Source: Prillingera fragicola (lineage: Eukaryota; Basidiomycota; Tremellomycetes; Trichosporonales; Trichosporonaceae). From it: DNA of 64,000 nucleotides. The position numbers were made by a program, and so were the translations under genes. Shown here one piece after another: positions 54,548 through 64,000 of the stretch. Under the pieces are notes generated by a model. It saw nothing but the letters and a program-made list of their open reading frames with translations. It was not told where the DNA came from and made no database searches. The stretch is from assembly GCA_002335605.1 (NCBI GenBank), contig BEDY01000003.1, forward strand, positions 2,356,001 to 2,420,000, in the 5' to 3' direction. How positions within the stretch are numbered: the first letter of the stretch is position 1; every line of letters starts with the position of its first letter.

Positions 54548-56797
54548 CTAGATACGGTACGCGCCCATGACATCCTGCGGCGTGCCATGCACGACAACCG
54601 CGCCGCCAAGCTCACCCCCCGGCCTCCTACTACGGCGCAGCGACTTGCGGACCTTGAGCAGCCGAGCCCTGACCCCCCCGGCCGACTGCGTCGTGGACCG
54701 CGTAAGCCCCGACGACGCAAGCGACGAACAGTCGCCGGTCGGGGCGGAGGGAAAGCTCGACAGCGTCGCGGCGTAGTTTATCGGCGCCGAGAACATGTCG
54801 TGGGGTAGCGTAAAGTCGACCCGGGCCTCGGGCCAGGCATAGTCTTGGGCATCAGGGTGATGGGGGGATTCAACATCACCAAACGACCCCTCGGAGCCGT
54901 CCTCGGCACTCTCCCCGTCGCAGATATGAGCCGCAGTCAAGTAACGCCGGTGCGTGTGGCTGAATCCATACCCGATAGTCGCGGACCGCGCCTCCCAACT
55001 CGGCGAGCGCCGGTGGTTGTCCGACTCCCACCGCCTCAACTCGTACGCGTCAAGATGCGCGGTGGCGTACGCGTTGTAGCTCGTGCTCACGTCATCCGTC
55101 GAGGCGTCCGACAAGCGATTCCGCCTGGGCTGTGGATCCCCACTCGCCCGCGCGTCCGCGATCGACGAGTTGGGCACCAGCCCCGACCACCCCCGACCGT
55201 AGCTGATGACGCGCGACATGCGCCACGTCCCAAACTCGTCCACGGGCGGGGTGAGCCCGGCGCGACGCGATGGGAGCATGGACTCCCGCCGGAGGCGCGC
55301 TGCCAGACCTCCGGAGAACTTTTCTTCCAGTGGCGGGCGCTCGTCTTGGATGCTGCTGTCCTCGCTGCGGGGCCGGGGCTGGGGCACGGCGCCGTTCCAC
55401 CCTATACTCCGTACGCGGACGGGTAGGGCGCCGCTCTGTGTGCTTTGGGAGGAGGATCTGTCGCCGCGCAGAGTGTTGGGCCATGTGTCTGGCACGACTG
55501 TCTGGTGCGCGTCTGGCCGTGCTGGGCGAGGAGGCGCTGTGAGCGGTGGAGAGAGGATTGGGCATTCCGTTAGAGGGCCGAGGGGCACGGAGTTGAGCCT
55601 GTCCGCTGCGAGGAGGGTGGAGAGGGCTGGAGTCGGCGCGGAGATGGACAGTGCAGGCCGGCGTTTGGGCTTTGAGAGTGTCAGAGTGTCCTTTGCCGTG
55701 CTCAGCCAGGACATTTTGGTGGAGCGTGTCGAGGCTAGCGTCGATACCGAGGCGGAGGGGCGGAGCCGCGATGGGGCTGGTACTGATGTGGTCTTGGGTG
55801 GCAGAGGTGGCGGGGACGGGGACGGGGTGAGGACTGGCCTCAGCGCCGACGCGTACGTTGAGAGTCTGCTGCTCTGAGTGATGGCGATGCTAGCGTCGCT
55901 GATGCTGCCGACCGGCTCGCTCTTTGACGCCCGCGTCGCTGCTGGTGAGCCGACAATTTGCCATTCGAGGCAATAAAACTCACAACGACCAATGTCGAGA
56001 ATGCTAGGAGGACGGACACGCAACTGGGTAAACCCCTTGGTCTAATGCCACTGTCAGAACAATAGCAAAATAAGTGATGAACTCACACCATGCCACTGGC
56101 GCCATTGCAATGTGCTCAGCTTCGTCAGTCCTTGACCAGTGAGCGCCCATTGTGACTCGCCGTTCCAGAAAGAAGAACCATCCCCATGTTCGAGAAGAAG
56201 CGCATCAGTTGCAGTGTCCGTGAAGGAGTTGTCTTCGTATTGTGTGTCAATGGAGACGGCTGGCGATGATGCTGTCCTTACGTGCCCCGGCCAGGCCGGA
56301 GGGCTAGGGCGACGAGACACCCGCTGACGCCGGGATAGGCTCGCTGATCCCAAGGTGTAGTAATGCTCAAGCAGTGACGCGTTCTCCCAACTGAGTACGC
56401 CTGTCCGTGCAACCCGAGCGATGGGGGTGGTAGCACGGTCGTCGACGGCTGAAACCGAGTCTGAGCGCGTGCGCAGCCTGTCTGTAGACTCTTGCCATGG
56501 TTCCCACCCCGATTCGTACGAGATGTCACTATCCAGTGTTGAGAGCGATGCTGGATGGTCGGGGCGGAACAGGTCTTTGAGCGCCGTATACTGCGCCCGC
56601 GATGTGAGACGCTTGCGACCATGGAACTTTGCCGTGAGCCCAGCTGCCAGGGCGGGTGTCGTGCTGGTGATCGCTTGAGATACAGTGTTTCTCCAAGCTG
56701 TGACTGTTGCTGCTCGGTCTGTAGAGTAGGTGTAGATTGGGAGAAGGCGGGTGTCTGCTCTGGGGGTCATGGCGGCGATGCTGCTTGCGAGCATCAT
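54548..56797 (-). CDS. Large hypothetical protein
   Basis: Two exons (56797-56087 and 56041-54548) join in frame to 734 residues; the 45-nt intron has a GTGAGT donor and CATTAG acceptor (an earlier CAG at 56053 would give a stop codon at once). Exon 1 begins MMLASSIAAMTPRADTRLLP and contains LTSRAQYTALKDLFRPDHPA and a compact segment EHYYTLGSASLSRRQRVSRR. The junction region (LTKLSTLQWRQWHG, TKGFTQLRVRPPSI) is the most ordered part. The remainder is Ser/Pro/Arg-rich with patches such as WPEARVDFTLPHDMFSAP and a basic end (RARLLKVRKSLRRSRRPGG). No family is recognised. A TATAAA element lies about 51 bp upstream. Confidence 0.7.
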
Positions 56798-56847
56798 GCT
56801 GAGGAGCCAGGGTTGTTACGGGTAACCGCGAGTTGCGGCTGGAGCTG

Positions 56848-56855
56848 TTTATAAA
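56848..56855 (-). promoter_or_regulatory. TATA box (TTTATAAA) of the 54548-56797 gene
   Basis: A palindromic TTTATAAA 51-58 nt upstream of the start codon at 56797, in the 460-bp region shared with the divergent gene at 57256. It is nearer to the minus-strand gene. Confidence 0.5.
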
Positions 56856-57255
56856 CTGCATCTTGGGAGTGTGTCCGGGTGATAGAATACGGTGCGAGGA
56901 GGGTGACTGGTGGGAACTGAGGAGGAGTGAGACTGTAACGGGGGATGAAGGAGGACGAGCAAGGTGTAGGCTGTAGTGTGTTTAGTGGTAAACTGTGAGG
57001 AATGCGTTTAATCAGCGCATGAGAACTGTTGCTGAGAGGAGTAACGCAAGAAGCATGTGAGATGTGCAGATGAGTAGGAATGTGGGCATGAGATTGAAGG
57101 AGAGCGAGAAAGAGTAGTTGCAACATGTTGGAGAGAGTGTCATTCTCATGTCAGCCAATTGTTTGGTTCCGGCTAGCCATTCACTTCGACTCGACACCAG
57201 CATATCTTTCAACATTTACCTCCCACTTGCATCCAAATCAAACAAGCAAGCAGCA

Positions 57256-58218
57256 ATGAGCACTACAGCACAGCCCTCAACTGATCCTCCCAACCCAACA
57301 GACACAATCACAGTGACGTCGCCCACAAATCGCTCCACAACACGCAAACACCTCATCCCCCCAGCAGACGTCTACACGGCAGAATGCGGCTGCACCGCCA
57401 TCCCCGAACGCGGCAGGGTAGACCAGGCCTGGGAACGCTACAACCACGCCCGGCATCAACAGCGCCGCGACGTACAAGCCCAGCCAACCACCATAGCCGT
57501 CCCCATCGGCACGATCCAAGACAACCGCCCGCCACCAGGCATAGACGGCGCACCGAGCTACCCCGTGCCAACGGGCAAGTTTGAGGTCTTGATTCCGGGA
57601 AAGCTCGCGCGGTGGCGGCACTCAGCGGGCGGATGCGCGAGGGAGCGCACGCGTCGCGACTGGGTCAATGTCCGCCCGGCGCCGCAGGGGTGGACGCGCG
57701 GGGTGTGCTGTATGTGGCCCAGCGGTGCGGCGTCGAGCGCCGCTGAGTCTGCAGTTGAGGCTCCAGCCCCGGCGCAGGGGGGTGAGGTCGCGAAGTCTGA
57801 CGAGGTCTGGGCGGCGCCGTGCGGGTGCACCGCGGTACCGGAGCGGGGGCGGTGGGATAAGGCGCTCGTGCACCAGTCACTCGCACGACCGATGACTTCC
57901 CAGCAGGCCGTTCCGATTACAGACGAGCCGCCCGAGACGCCAGTGTTCTGCGCGGGCGATCCACCGCTCTACCCGCCGGAATGGGGGCGGGTTATGGGTC
58001 TCTTCGAGGTCATCACACCGAAGCTTGCGCGGTGGCGACACACGGAGGGCGGACAGCATTGCAAGTTCGCCGAGGGGACGAGGTCGCCTAAGGGAGAGTG
58101 GGCATATGTCCGTCCACCACCGGTGGGGTGGAGTCGCGGGGTGTGCTCAATGTGGACTGCCGGGAGCGTTAGTGCTGGTGCAGCGGGTGACGGCGCTGAC
58201 CCCGCTGGGTCTGCTTAG
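57256..58218 (+). CDS. Protein with two copies of an unknown Cys/His domain
   Basis: A single exon of 320 residues (ATG at 57256, CAGCAATGAGC; the upstream in-frame ATG at 57118 is less likely). Two tandem copies of a domain of about 110 residues span 42-154 and 187-300. Shared elements in order: CGCTA[IV]PERGR.D.A (C44/C46 and C189/C191), a linker with a YP pair, FEV[LI], KLARWRH..GG (H122, H262) followed by Cys (C127, C269), then W..VRP.P.GW.RGVC.MW (C151, C297). The fixed CxC...H...C...C pattern suggests metal binding; the RGVC.MW box may be the fold core. There is no signal peptide and no membrane segment, so it is intracellular by default. I know no family with this pattern. The copies are about 40% identical, so the duplication is old but constrained. 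Confidence 0.8.
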   Translation: MSTTAQPSTDPPNPTDTITVTSPTNRSTTRKHLIPPADVYTAECGCTAIPERGRVDQAWERYNHARHQQRRDVQAQPTTIAVPIGTIQDNRPPPGIDGAPSYPVPTGKFEVLIPGKLARWRHSAGGCARERTRRDWVNVRPAPQGWTRGVCCMWPSGAASSAAESAVEAPAPAQGGEVAKSDEVWAAPCGCTAVPERGRWDKALVHQSLARPMTSQQAVPITDEPPETPVFCAGDPPLYPPEWGRVMGLFEVITPKLARWRHTEGGQHCKFAEGTRSPKGEWAYVRPPPVGWSRGVCSMWTAGSVSAGAAGDGADPAGSA

Positions 58219-59679
58219 TCTGCGGCATGACTGTGTAACCAGCAATCGCAGTTGTACCAATGCTCTGCCACTACGGACTGCAAGCCGGGACAGACTGTCA
58301 ACAAACTGTGTGTGCTCTAGCGACTGCATTCCTGTTATTCCTGCCAAACCGGCACGAGCGGCGACCTTGGCCACAGCGGCGTCGGCCGCCGCCGCCACCG
58401 ACGTACAGTGACGCCGACGGGTGATCTTTTCCTTAAAAGCTCATCGAGATTGACCGAAACACATGCAGTACGACGCCAATACGTTTGGGGACTGTACTAG
58501 GCGCGCGAAACACGGCATCGTCGTTTGCTTTCGCTTGATGCTGCCATTGTTTTGCTCTTGAAACTCTGGTGCTGCCGCGTTCTGGATAAACATCGTCGAC
58601 CTTTAACGTACAGTCGTCGTAAGCCCTCGCTGTTGTCGATCTTCCGGACCATGGTGATGCCGTACATGTCTGTACCTTGTCGTGATTCTTGGTGCCAGCG
58701 TATTGTTCCTTCGCTTGCAGCAACTCTCCTGCACTCTCCTGCACTCTCCTGCACTCTCCACGTTCTGTTCACGCGGACTCAGACTACAAAGTGAGAGGCT
58801 TACGAGATTCTCACCACAGCGTGTACGGAACATGTCGCAAGCCTACCCACAGTAGCCGGGTCCTTGTACCCTGTGCCAGAAATCGGGGATACCATTCTCT
58901 CCGCAAGTCTACCGCGGCCCACCCGCCTGGAGCGGTCCAGGCCGATCGTTGACGAGCGGGCCATGCCACGCTGTCATCGTCTCCTGGGCCGAGAACGGGG
59001 CCCGGAGATGTGCCGGAAGGTATGCGCCACCAGGAAAAGCCACGCCAATGCTCTAGCGCTCTGCAGTCGCAGATCTTGTGCGCTGCAGACGACCTCGGCG
59101 GCGCGTCGGGCCACATCTGTCTCACTCTTGGCACAGGTTGGCCGAGATCATGAATTGAAAATGTGTCGTACTTCGTCTCGGAAGCTCGCCGTCCAAAGCC
59201 ACCACTCCACGGGGCTCGCGAGTGTGCCCGAGGTAGGCGGCGCCTGCCATGGGTATGCATATGGCCGCTGCTTCATCTGCGCGCGGAACTGGAGCACCAT
59301 GCCGGAGAGCTGGGCCAGGTGGGGGCCTGAATCAAAAAAATCTGGGACCTTGGCGACAGCCGCTCTTTGCTCGCCGCGCTCTCGCCCAATGGTCTCGTGC
59401 TCCCCTCGCCTGACTCGCAGAGCCGCACTCTGCTACAGTTTTGCACAACAAGGACAGCTCCGTCTTTGACGCGACCACCATCTTCTCTTTCTCTACTCTG
59501 CTTCTCTTTTCTTTTTCTCGTTCTCTTTCGTAGACAGCATCGCATTGCATCGCATCGCCATCGCTCAGCGGGCGCTCACCACCACCACCACCTCGACACT
59601 CGACCTCGGGCACTTCTTCTCATTGTTCAGGACTCTTCTCTAGGCACGCCCCTTCCACACCCAGCACCCACCAAACATC
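58219..59679. other. 1.46-kb upstream region of the membrane protein gene
   Basis: No protein or RNA gene is supported. It holds a 10-bp tandem repeat (58721-58760) and a long CT-rich tract at about 59477-59535 that ends 145 bp before the start codon at 59680. Such pyrimidine tracts commonly precede highly expressed genes in these yeasts. Confidence 0.45.
58721..58760. repeat. 10-bp tandem repeat, four units
   Basis: GCACTCTCCT repeated four times head to tail, with one mismatch each in the first (CAACTCTCCT) and last (GCACTCTCCA) unit. Outside coding sequence. Confidence 0.8.
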
Positions 59680-62600
59680 ATGGTAAAGCTTGCAGACAAG
59701 CTCGCCAACAGGCTCGGCGACCACCCCGCCGGCCAGCATGTGCGTACCGTTCGAGTAGCAGCGACTGACTCCCCAGCTCAAGGGCAAGCGATGGACCGAG
59801 ATCCTGTCCACTGCCCTGCTTGCGCTCGTAGCGCTTGGCCTCGTCGCTGTTTGGGCTGGTGAGTCACTGTTTTCCATTTGTTCTGATCTGTCACGTTGCT
59901 GTGTCACGGTGTGGCGGGTGGCTGTTGTTGGGCATGAATTGCTCCATCTCCATGGCTGTGCAATGGCACCTGGGCATGCGTCCCATGGTGCTGTGAGCCA
60001 GTGACGAGGTGGCGGCGTTGCTCGTGGAGGCGGGGTCAGGAGGCGTTCCAGCGTTTACCCTGTGGACACCCCGGGGGGCTTCAGGAAGCGACGACGACGG
60101 CAGCAGTGGTAGTGACGGCGTCTGTGGTGGTCATTCGTGCATAGTGACAGCTCAACATCCACTGCCATGCTTTGTGACAGAATGCTGACGCGACAGCCGC
60201 GACGGAGGGATATGAGACGACCAATACGTTTTCGCCCGACTGGAACATGACCGACAAGGACCACTGGTTCTCAAAGTTCATTCCCGGCCGTACTGGTAAC
60301 CTCTGCCAGCCTGCATTGTGAGTATCCTGCCGACGAGACAGCATACTGACACGCGCAGCATCAACACTGGATCCTCATTCTACACCACCAATGGCGTCTA
60401 TCTCTGGGAGATGGGCAAGGGCTTCAACATGACCGGCAAGACGGCGCTTGGTATCGACGACGAGCGCCTCAACTTCAACTCTACCCCGACGCAGTACGAG
60501 GACAATGTGCTCACTGCGTGTGACGTCGCGGGCTTTGACGTCGACATGGACCTCCTCCAGGCCACTGTCCGCGTGCGCACCTACGCGACCTGCGTTGACC
60601 CCAAGTGGCCTGCGCTCCTGCACACCGAGAACCTGTACTCTGTCAGCCGCGCGCGCATCCTCGACTCGAGTATGTTTTACCAGAACGGCGCGATTATCAA
60701 GGAGAGCGTCAACGACACGGACCTGAACGCGCCCATCAACGAGATGGCGGGCGACATGTGGCGCCGCATGCGCTCCATCTACCTGCAGTCGGGCAACGTC
60801 GAGGCGACTGTCCGCGCATTCACTGTCAAGAACGAGCACAACTGCGCGCTCAACATCCAGGACCCCCGCGCCTGCTTTGACCAGGTTCCCGCGTGGAGTG
60901 TCACTGACCAGTTCTACCTCTACCCGGACATGACGACCACGAACCAGCCCCTGTCGACCAAGCTCCAACTCGAGTGGAACGTCACAACGTCCAACTTTAT
61001 CCAGATGCTCTTTGCCGCGGCGCGGTACGACTTTTCCTCCAACACGACGAGCAACATGTATCAAAACCCCGAGCTGCGCAAGACCCTGCTCACGACGACC
61101 GAGACCAACCTGAACGAGACGGCCCAGTCCAACCCCGACGCGGCCTTCAACCAGCTCACTGGCGCCCAGGCGTTCATCGACGGGCCGACCTACCCCGAGC
61201 CAAAGGTTGGTCGTGTCCGCACGAGTTACATGTGCTTGAAGTCGGCCATGAAGCCCCCCGCGGCTTTTGCGATCAGTGTGATTGGTCTCACCCTCGCGCT
61301 CTTTGGTGCCCTCTTTGCTGTTCTCATGCTCGTCGCCAAAAAGGTCTTTGGCCGCAAGATTGGCAACACAACCGTTATCGGTGGCACTGTCGTCGCTCCT
61401 GTTATTGTCGCGGGCGGCGCTGGCAACGGCACTGGCAGTGGCGGCGACTGCGGCGAATGCGGCAGCGTCGTCGGCAGCGACGGTGGCAAGGGCTACTATG
61501 ACGAGAAGAATGCTCCTATTTCGACGAGCACGTCTGGCGACATGCTCACCATGCGTGGCTACCCTAGCGAGAAGCACATGTCGACCTCCAACTCTGGCGA
61601 CGTCCTGTACGGGGGCTACCCTACCTCTCACCCTCTCTCCAAGGCCGACGGCATGCACACGCCCATTCCCTTCGGACACGGCCGCGGCGACAGCGACTCG
61701 AGCACAGGTATGGGCCTGCCCACGACCCCCGGCGCGCCCGTCGGCTGGGCCAACACACCAACCCCGACTCGCATCCACGCCCCCGTCGCCACCGCCGCCG
61801 GCGCCGGCGCAGGCATGGTAGGAGCCGGCCTGGCGGCGCTCGGCTTTGCGCGAGCCACCTCCCCCGGTCCCCCCGTCGGCCCCACCTCCCCCGTCTCCCC
61901 CACATTCGCGCGCGCCACCTCCCCCGGTCCCCCCGTCGGCGCTACGGGTGTCGCACGCCCCACGTCGCCCGGCGCTCCCGTCGGCGCGACCTCGCCCGTG
62001 CAGCCGTCCTTTGGTTCGCTCCCCTTCATGCAGCCCAACAGCGGTGCCGCCCCCGCTGGAGCCGGCTCAAACGTCTTTGCCGGAAACCAGCAGTTCATGC
62101 AGCCCAACGCCGGCCAAGGTGTCGCGGCAGGCACAGCAGCTCTCGGCGCCGGCGCCGGCGCCGCCGTCGCAGGCAACCAAGCCGCCCCCCGCGCGCCCCG
62201 CCCCTCGGACGCCGGCAGCCACGGCAGCGGCAGCGCGCACCAGTGCGGGCACCGCCGCTCCGAGTCGGGCGGCACGCACTTTGTCCCACCCGTAGCGATG
62301 CCGGCGTTCGCCCGCACGGACACGGGCGGGATCACGACCGTCCCGGCGACGTACGCGAGCCACCTGCCCGAGGGGCTGCGGGACCACCTCGCCGTGGGGC
62401 AGCAGAGCAATGCGCTCGCGGACACGGCGCTGGCGCAGTCTGAAAAGACCGGGTTCCACAACTACATGCCCCAGGGGGTGGCGCAGGGCATGCCCGAGCT
62501 CACTGCTGTGCGGTCTGCGCAGAGCGCCGAGCAGACCGCCGCGGTGGGCGGTATCGGCGGTCTTCCTGCCGGGTGGCAGAACCAGCTCCCGGCCGGGCTG

Positions 62601-62798
62601 CAGAACCAGCTGCCTGCCGGCATGCAGGGTGGGTTGGGCAAGTTTGGGCTTGGGGGTGGTTCGGGTGCTGCTGGCGAGGCTGGCGCGGACGGCAGTCCTG
62701 CGGGCAAGGCAAAGGGCATGTTGTCCAGCCTGGGTAACCTCGCAAAGGACAAGATCCGTGGTCACGTCGGCGGTGCGACGCAGCACTCGAACGTCTAA
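59680..62798 (+). CDS. Two-pass membrane glycoprotein with a long low-complexity tail
   Basis: Four exons (59680-59739, 59777-59858, 60197-60317, 60359-62798) join to 900 residues; exon 3 must start at the second CAG (60196), because the first gives a stop. Residues 29-47 are a transmembrane helix (ILSTALLALVALGLVAVWA). Residues 50-385 form an extracytoplasmic domain with many N-glycosylation sequons (NMT, NTT, NET, NDT), paired Cys and a Trp/Tyr-rich core (FYTTNGVYLWEMGKGFNMTG, VPAWSVTDQFYLYPDMTTTN). A second helix is at about 388-412 (AFAISVIGLTLALFGALFAV) followed by KKVFGRK, a cytosolic stop-transfer signal. The tail of about 480 residues is Gly/Pro/Ala-rich with repeats (ATSPGPPVG, LPAGWQNQ/LPAGLQNQ/LPAGMQ). 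No transporter or enzyme family is recognised; a cell-surface sensor or wall-linked role is inferred from topology only. Intron 2 is unusually long (338 nt). Confidence 0.78.
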
Positions 62799-63450
62799 GC
62801 CCTCGGCGTCGTTCCACTGCATTATTTGAGTCACGGCTTTCTTGATTCTCCTGTTTTGAGTCTCTTGATCGGTTTGGCTGCTCGAACCCTATCTCTTCTT
62901 GTACCGGACCTTTGGCCGGTCCTTGGTCGTCTTTATCTGCCACTATGTGGTGAACACTTTTTTTTCTTCGCTCTCTAGGGATCCAAACCTTGTACTGCAT
63001 CGATATATGTATTTGCATTTTGAACACCGCCGGAGTGACTGGTAAGGGTGAAAGCTGCGTAGCTGGACCTGCCTTGGTCGTTGATTGAGGTGAGAGAGTG
63101 GACGCCACTGTGGGGCCATGCGGGGCGCAGATTGATAACAGACCCCAGCCTACATGCTCTCGTCAGCATGTGTTCTGCTCTAGCACATGGAACACGGCTC
63201 TGCATACGGGAACATGGAATCCTACACGAACATGCATAGCGAGCACGACGTGTTGCATACGGCCGAGACGAGCACCCAGTGTGATTCTCGGTATTCGGTC
63301 CGTCGGTCAACTCCGTCCTCGACCGCCGGCAATGGAATACCGGCTGCCCATTCCCCAGTACATCTTACTTAACCATACTCTCTCTGCTGCATTGCTCACT
63401 CCTCACGCACTCCTCACTCACTCACTCACCTCTGCACACACACCGCAGCA
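62799..63450. other. Intergenic; promoter of the thiolase gene
   Basis: 3' end of the membrane protein gene, then the thiolase upstream region. A CTCACT-rich pyrimidine stretch at 63391-63447 precedes the start codon. No gene is seen. Confidence 0.45.
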
Positions 63451-64000
63451 ATGGGCAAGCAGGATCTCTTCGCCAAGAACCCGGACGATGTAGTCATCAG
63501 TAAGCCCCAAACACCCTTCGCAAGCTCACCCACAGTCGCCGCCAAGCGCACCCCCATGTGCAAAGCCTACAAGGGCGGCCTCAAGGAGGCCCGCATCGAG
63601 GACATGCTCAGCGCCGTGCTCAAGGGCACCATCGCCGCGGCCAAGCTCGACCCCGCCCTCATCGAGGACATGCAGATCGGCACAGTCCGCACCCCGCGCG
63701 GCGGCGCTTCCATCAGCCGCATGGCCGCGCTCCACGCCGGTATCCCCTACACGACTAGTCTGGGCATGGTGAACCGCCAGTGCTCGTCCAGTCTGCAGGC
63801 TATCTGGGTGATTGCCAACGAGATTCGCGCGGGGGATATCGACATTGGTGTCGCTGGTGGTGTCGAGAGCATGACCCACCACTATGCCAAGACGATGCTG
63901 GACCACCCTGCCAGTGAGGAGGTTTTGACCAACCAGCGTGAGTAGATGGTGCCCGCGAGTGAGAAGCAAGAGCTGACGCCGCAGTCGCTGCCGACTGCCT
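63451..64000 (+). CDS. 3-ketoacyl-CoA thiolase, 5' part (truncated by window edge)
   Basis: Exons 63451-63499, 63536-63937 and 63985-64000 (continuing outside) give MGKQDLFAKNPDDVVI, then IAAKRTPMCKAYKGG, the substrate-loop region, and VNRQCSSSLQAIWV with the acyl-accepting Cys99, followed by AGGVESMTHHY and LAADC. This is the thiolase N-terminal domain of the peroxisomal/beta-oxidation type, which cleaves 3-ketoacyl-CoA to acetyl-CoA. No PTS2 signal (R-L-x5-H-L) precedes DDVVI, where yeast POT1 has one, so the protein may be cytosolic, carry a C-terminal PTS1 beyond the window, or use another first exon. Intron 1 is exactly 36 nt and has no stop codon, so an unspliced message remains in frame. 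Good start context (AGCAATGGGC). Confidence 0.93.

Noticed and set aside
58219..59679. Search for transposon or retroelement proteins in the gene-poor regions
   Set aside because: No reverse transcriptase, integrase or transposase motif was seen on either strand here or in 4.6-6.4, 24.5-27 and 34.3-36.7 kb.
60375..61778. 467-codon minus-strand frame opposite the membrane protein gene
   Set aside because: Composition is a mirror of the plus-strand codons (GC-rich third positions); the plus strand has membrane helices, sequons and a consistent exon chain.
63332..63372. RLPIPQYIL-containing upstream frame as a PTS2 for the thiolase
   Set aside because: The spacing lacks the required His/Gln-Leu after five residues, and no donor joins it in frame to the thiolase.

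Overview
The window looks like nuclear DNA of a basidiomycete yeast, most likely a tremellomycete (Trichosporonales or relatives). Genes are GC-rich and interrupted by very short introns (34-60 nt is typical, a few of 75-340 nt) with GTGAGT-like donors and CTGAC/CTAAC-like branch points. tRNA genes nearly all carry introns. The protein families are fungal or general eukaryotic. No operons, CRISPR arrays, viral genes or transposon-encoded proteins were found. The species assignment is an inference; no rRNA or marker gene is present.

Layout. 0-16 kb: the 3' end of an unknown gene, COP9 signalosome subunit 4, a GT18 N-acetylglucosaminyltransferase-like Golgi enzyme, a secreted calpain-like protease with a roughly 38-copy Pro/Ser/Thr repeat tail, an F-box-like protein and a large disordered protein. 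15.5-31 kb: a tRNA-rich, protein-poor stretch with tRNA-Met(e), Asp, two identical inverted tRNA-His genes, Lys and Cys, plus small proteins, several of which (18.3-18.6, 19.1-20.2, 22.1-22.7, 24.1-24.5 kb) appear only when short introns are removed by hand. 31-34 kb: a Cyk3-like transglutaminase-fold cytokinesis protein and a GNAT acetyltransferase. 35-50 kb: Pro/Ser-rich disordered proteins, mostly on the plus strand, a tRNA cluster (Asn, Glu, initiator Met) and a PI-PLC X-domain protein. 50-64 kb: a bacterial-type glutaminase with a STAS tail and a possible alternative mitochondrial first exon, a nuclear protein with a SUMO-interacting motif, a large unknown protein, a protein made of a duplicated Cys/His domain, a two-pass membrane glycoprotein, and the start of a 3-ketoacyl-CoA thiolase.

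The genes do not form one pathway. Recognisable roles are protein turnover (CSN4, F-box), secretory-pathway glycosylation and extracellular proteolysis (GT18, calpain), cytokinesis (Cyk3-like), glutamine and fatty-acid catabolism (glutaminase, thiolase) and phosphoinositide or GPI hydrolysis (PLC). The most testable novelties are the alternative mitochondrial exon of the glutaminase, the secreted calpain with a mucin-like tail, and the duplicated Cys/His domain at 57.3-58.2 kb. All exon boundaries were read from the sequence by splice consensus and frame continuity, without transcript data.
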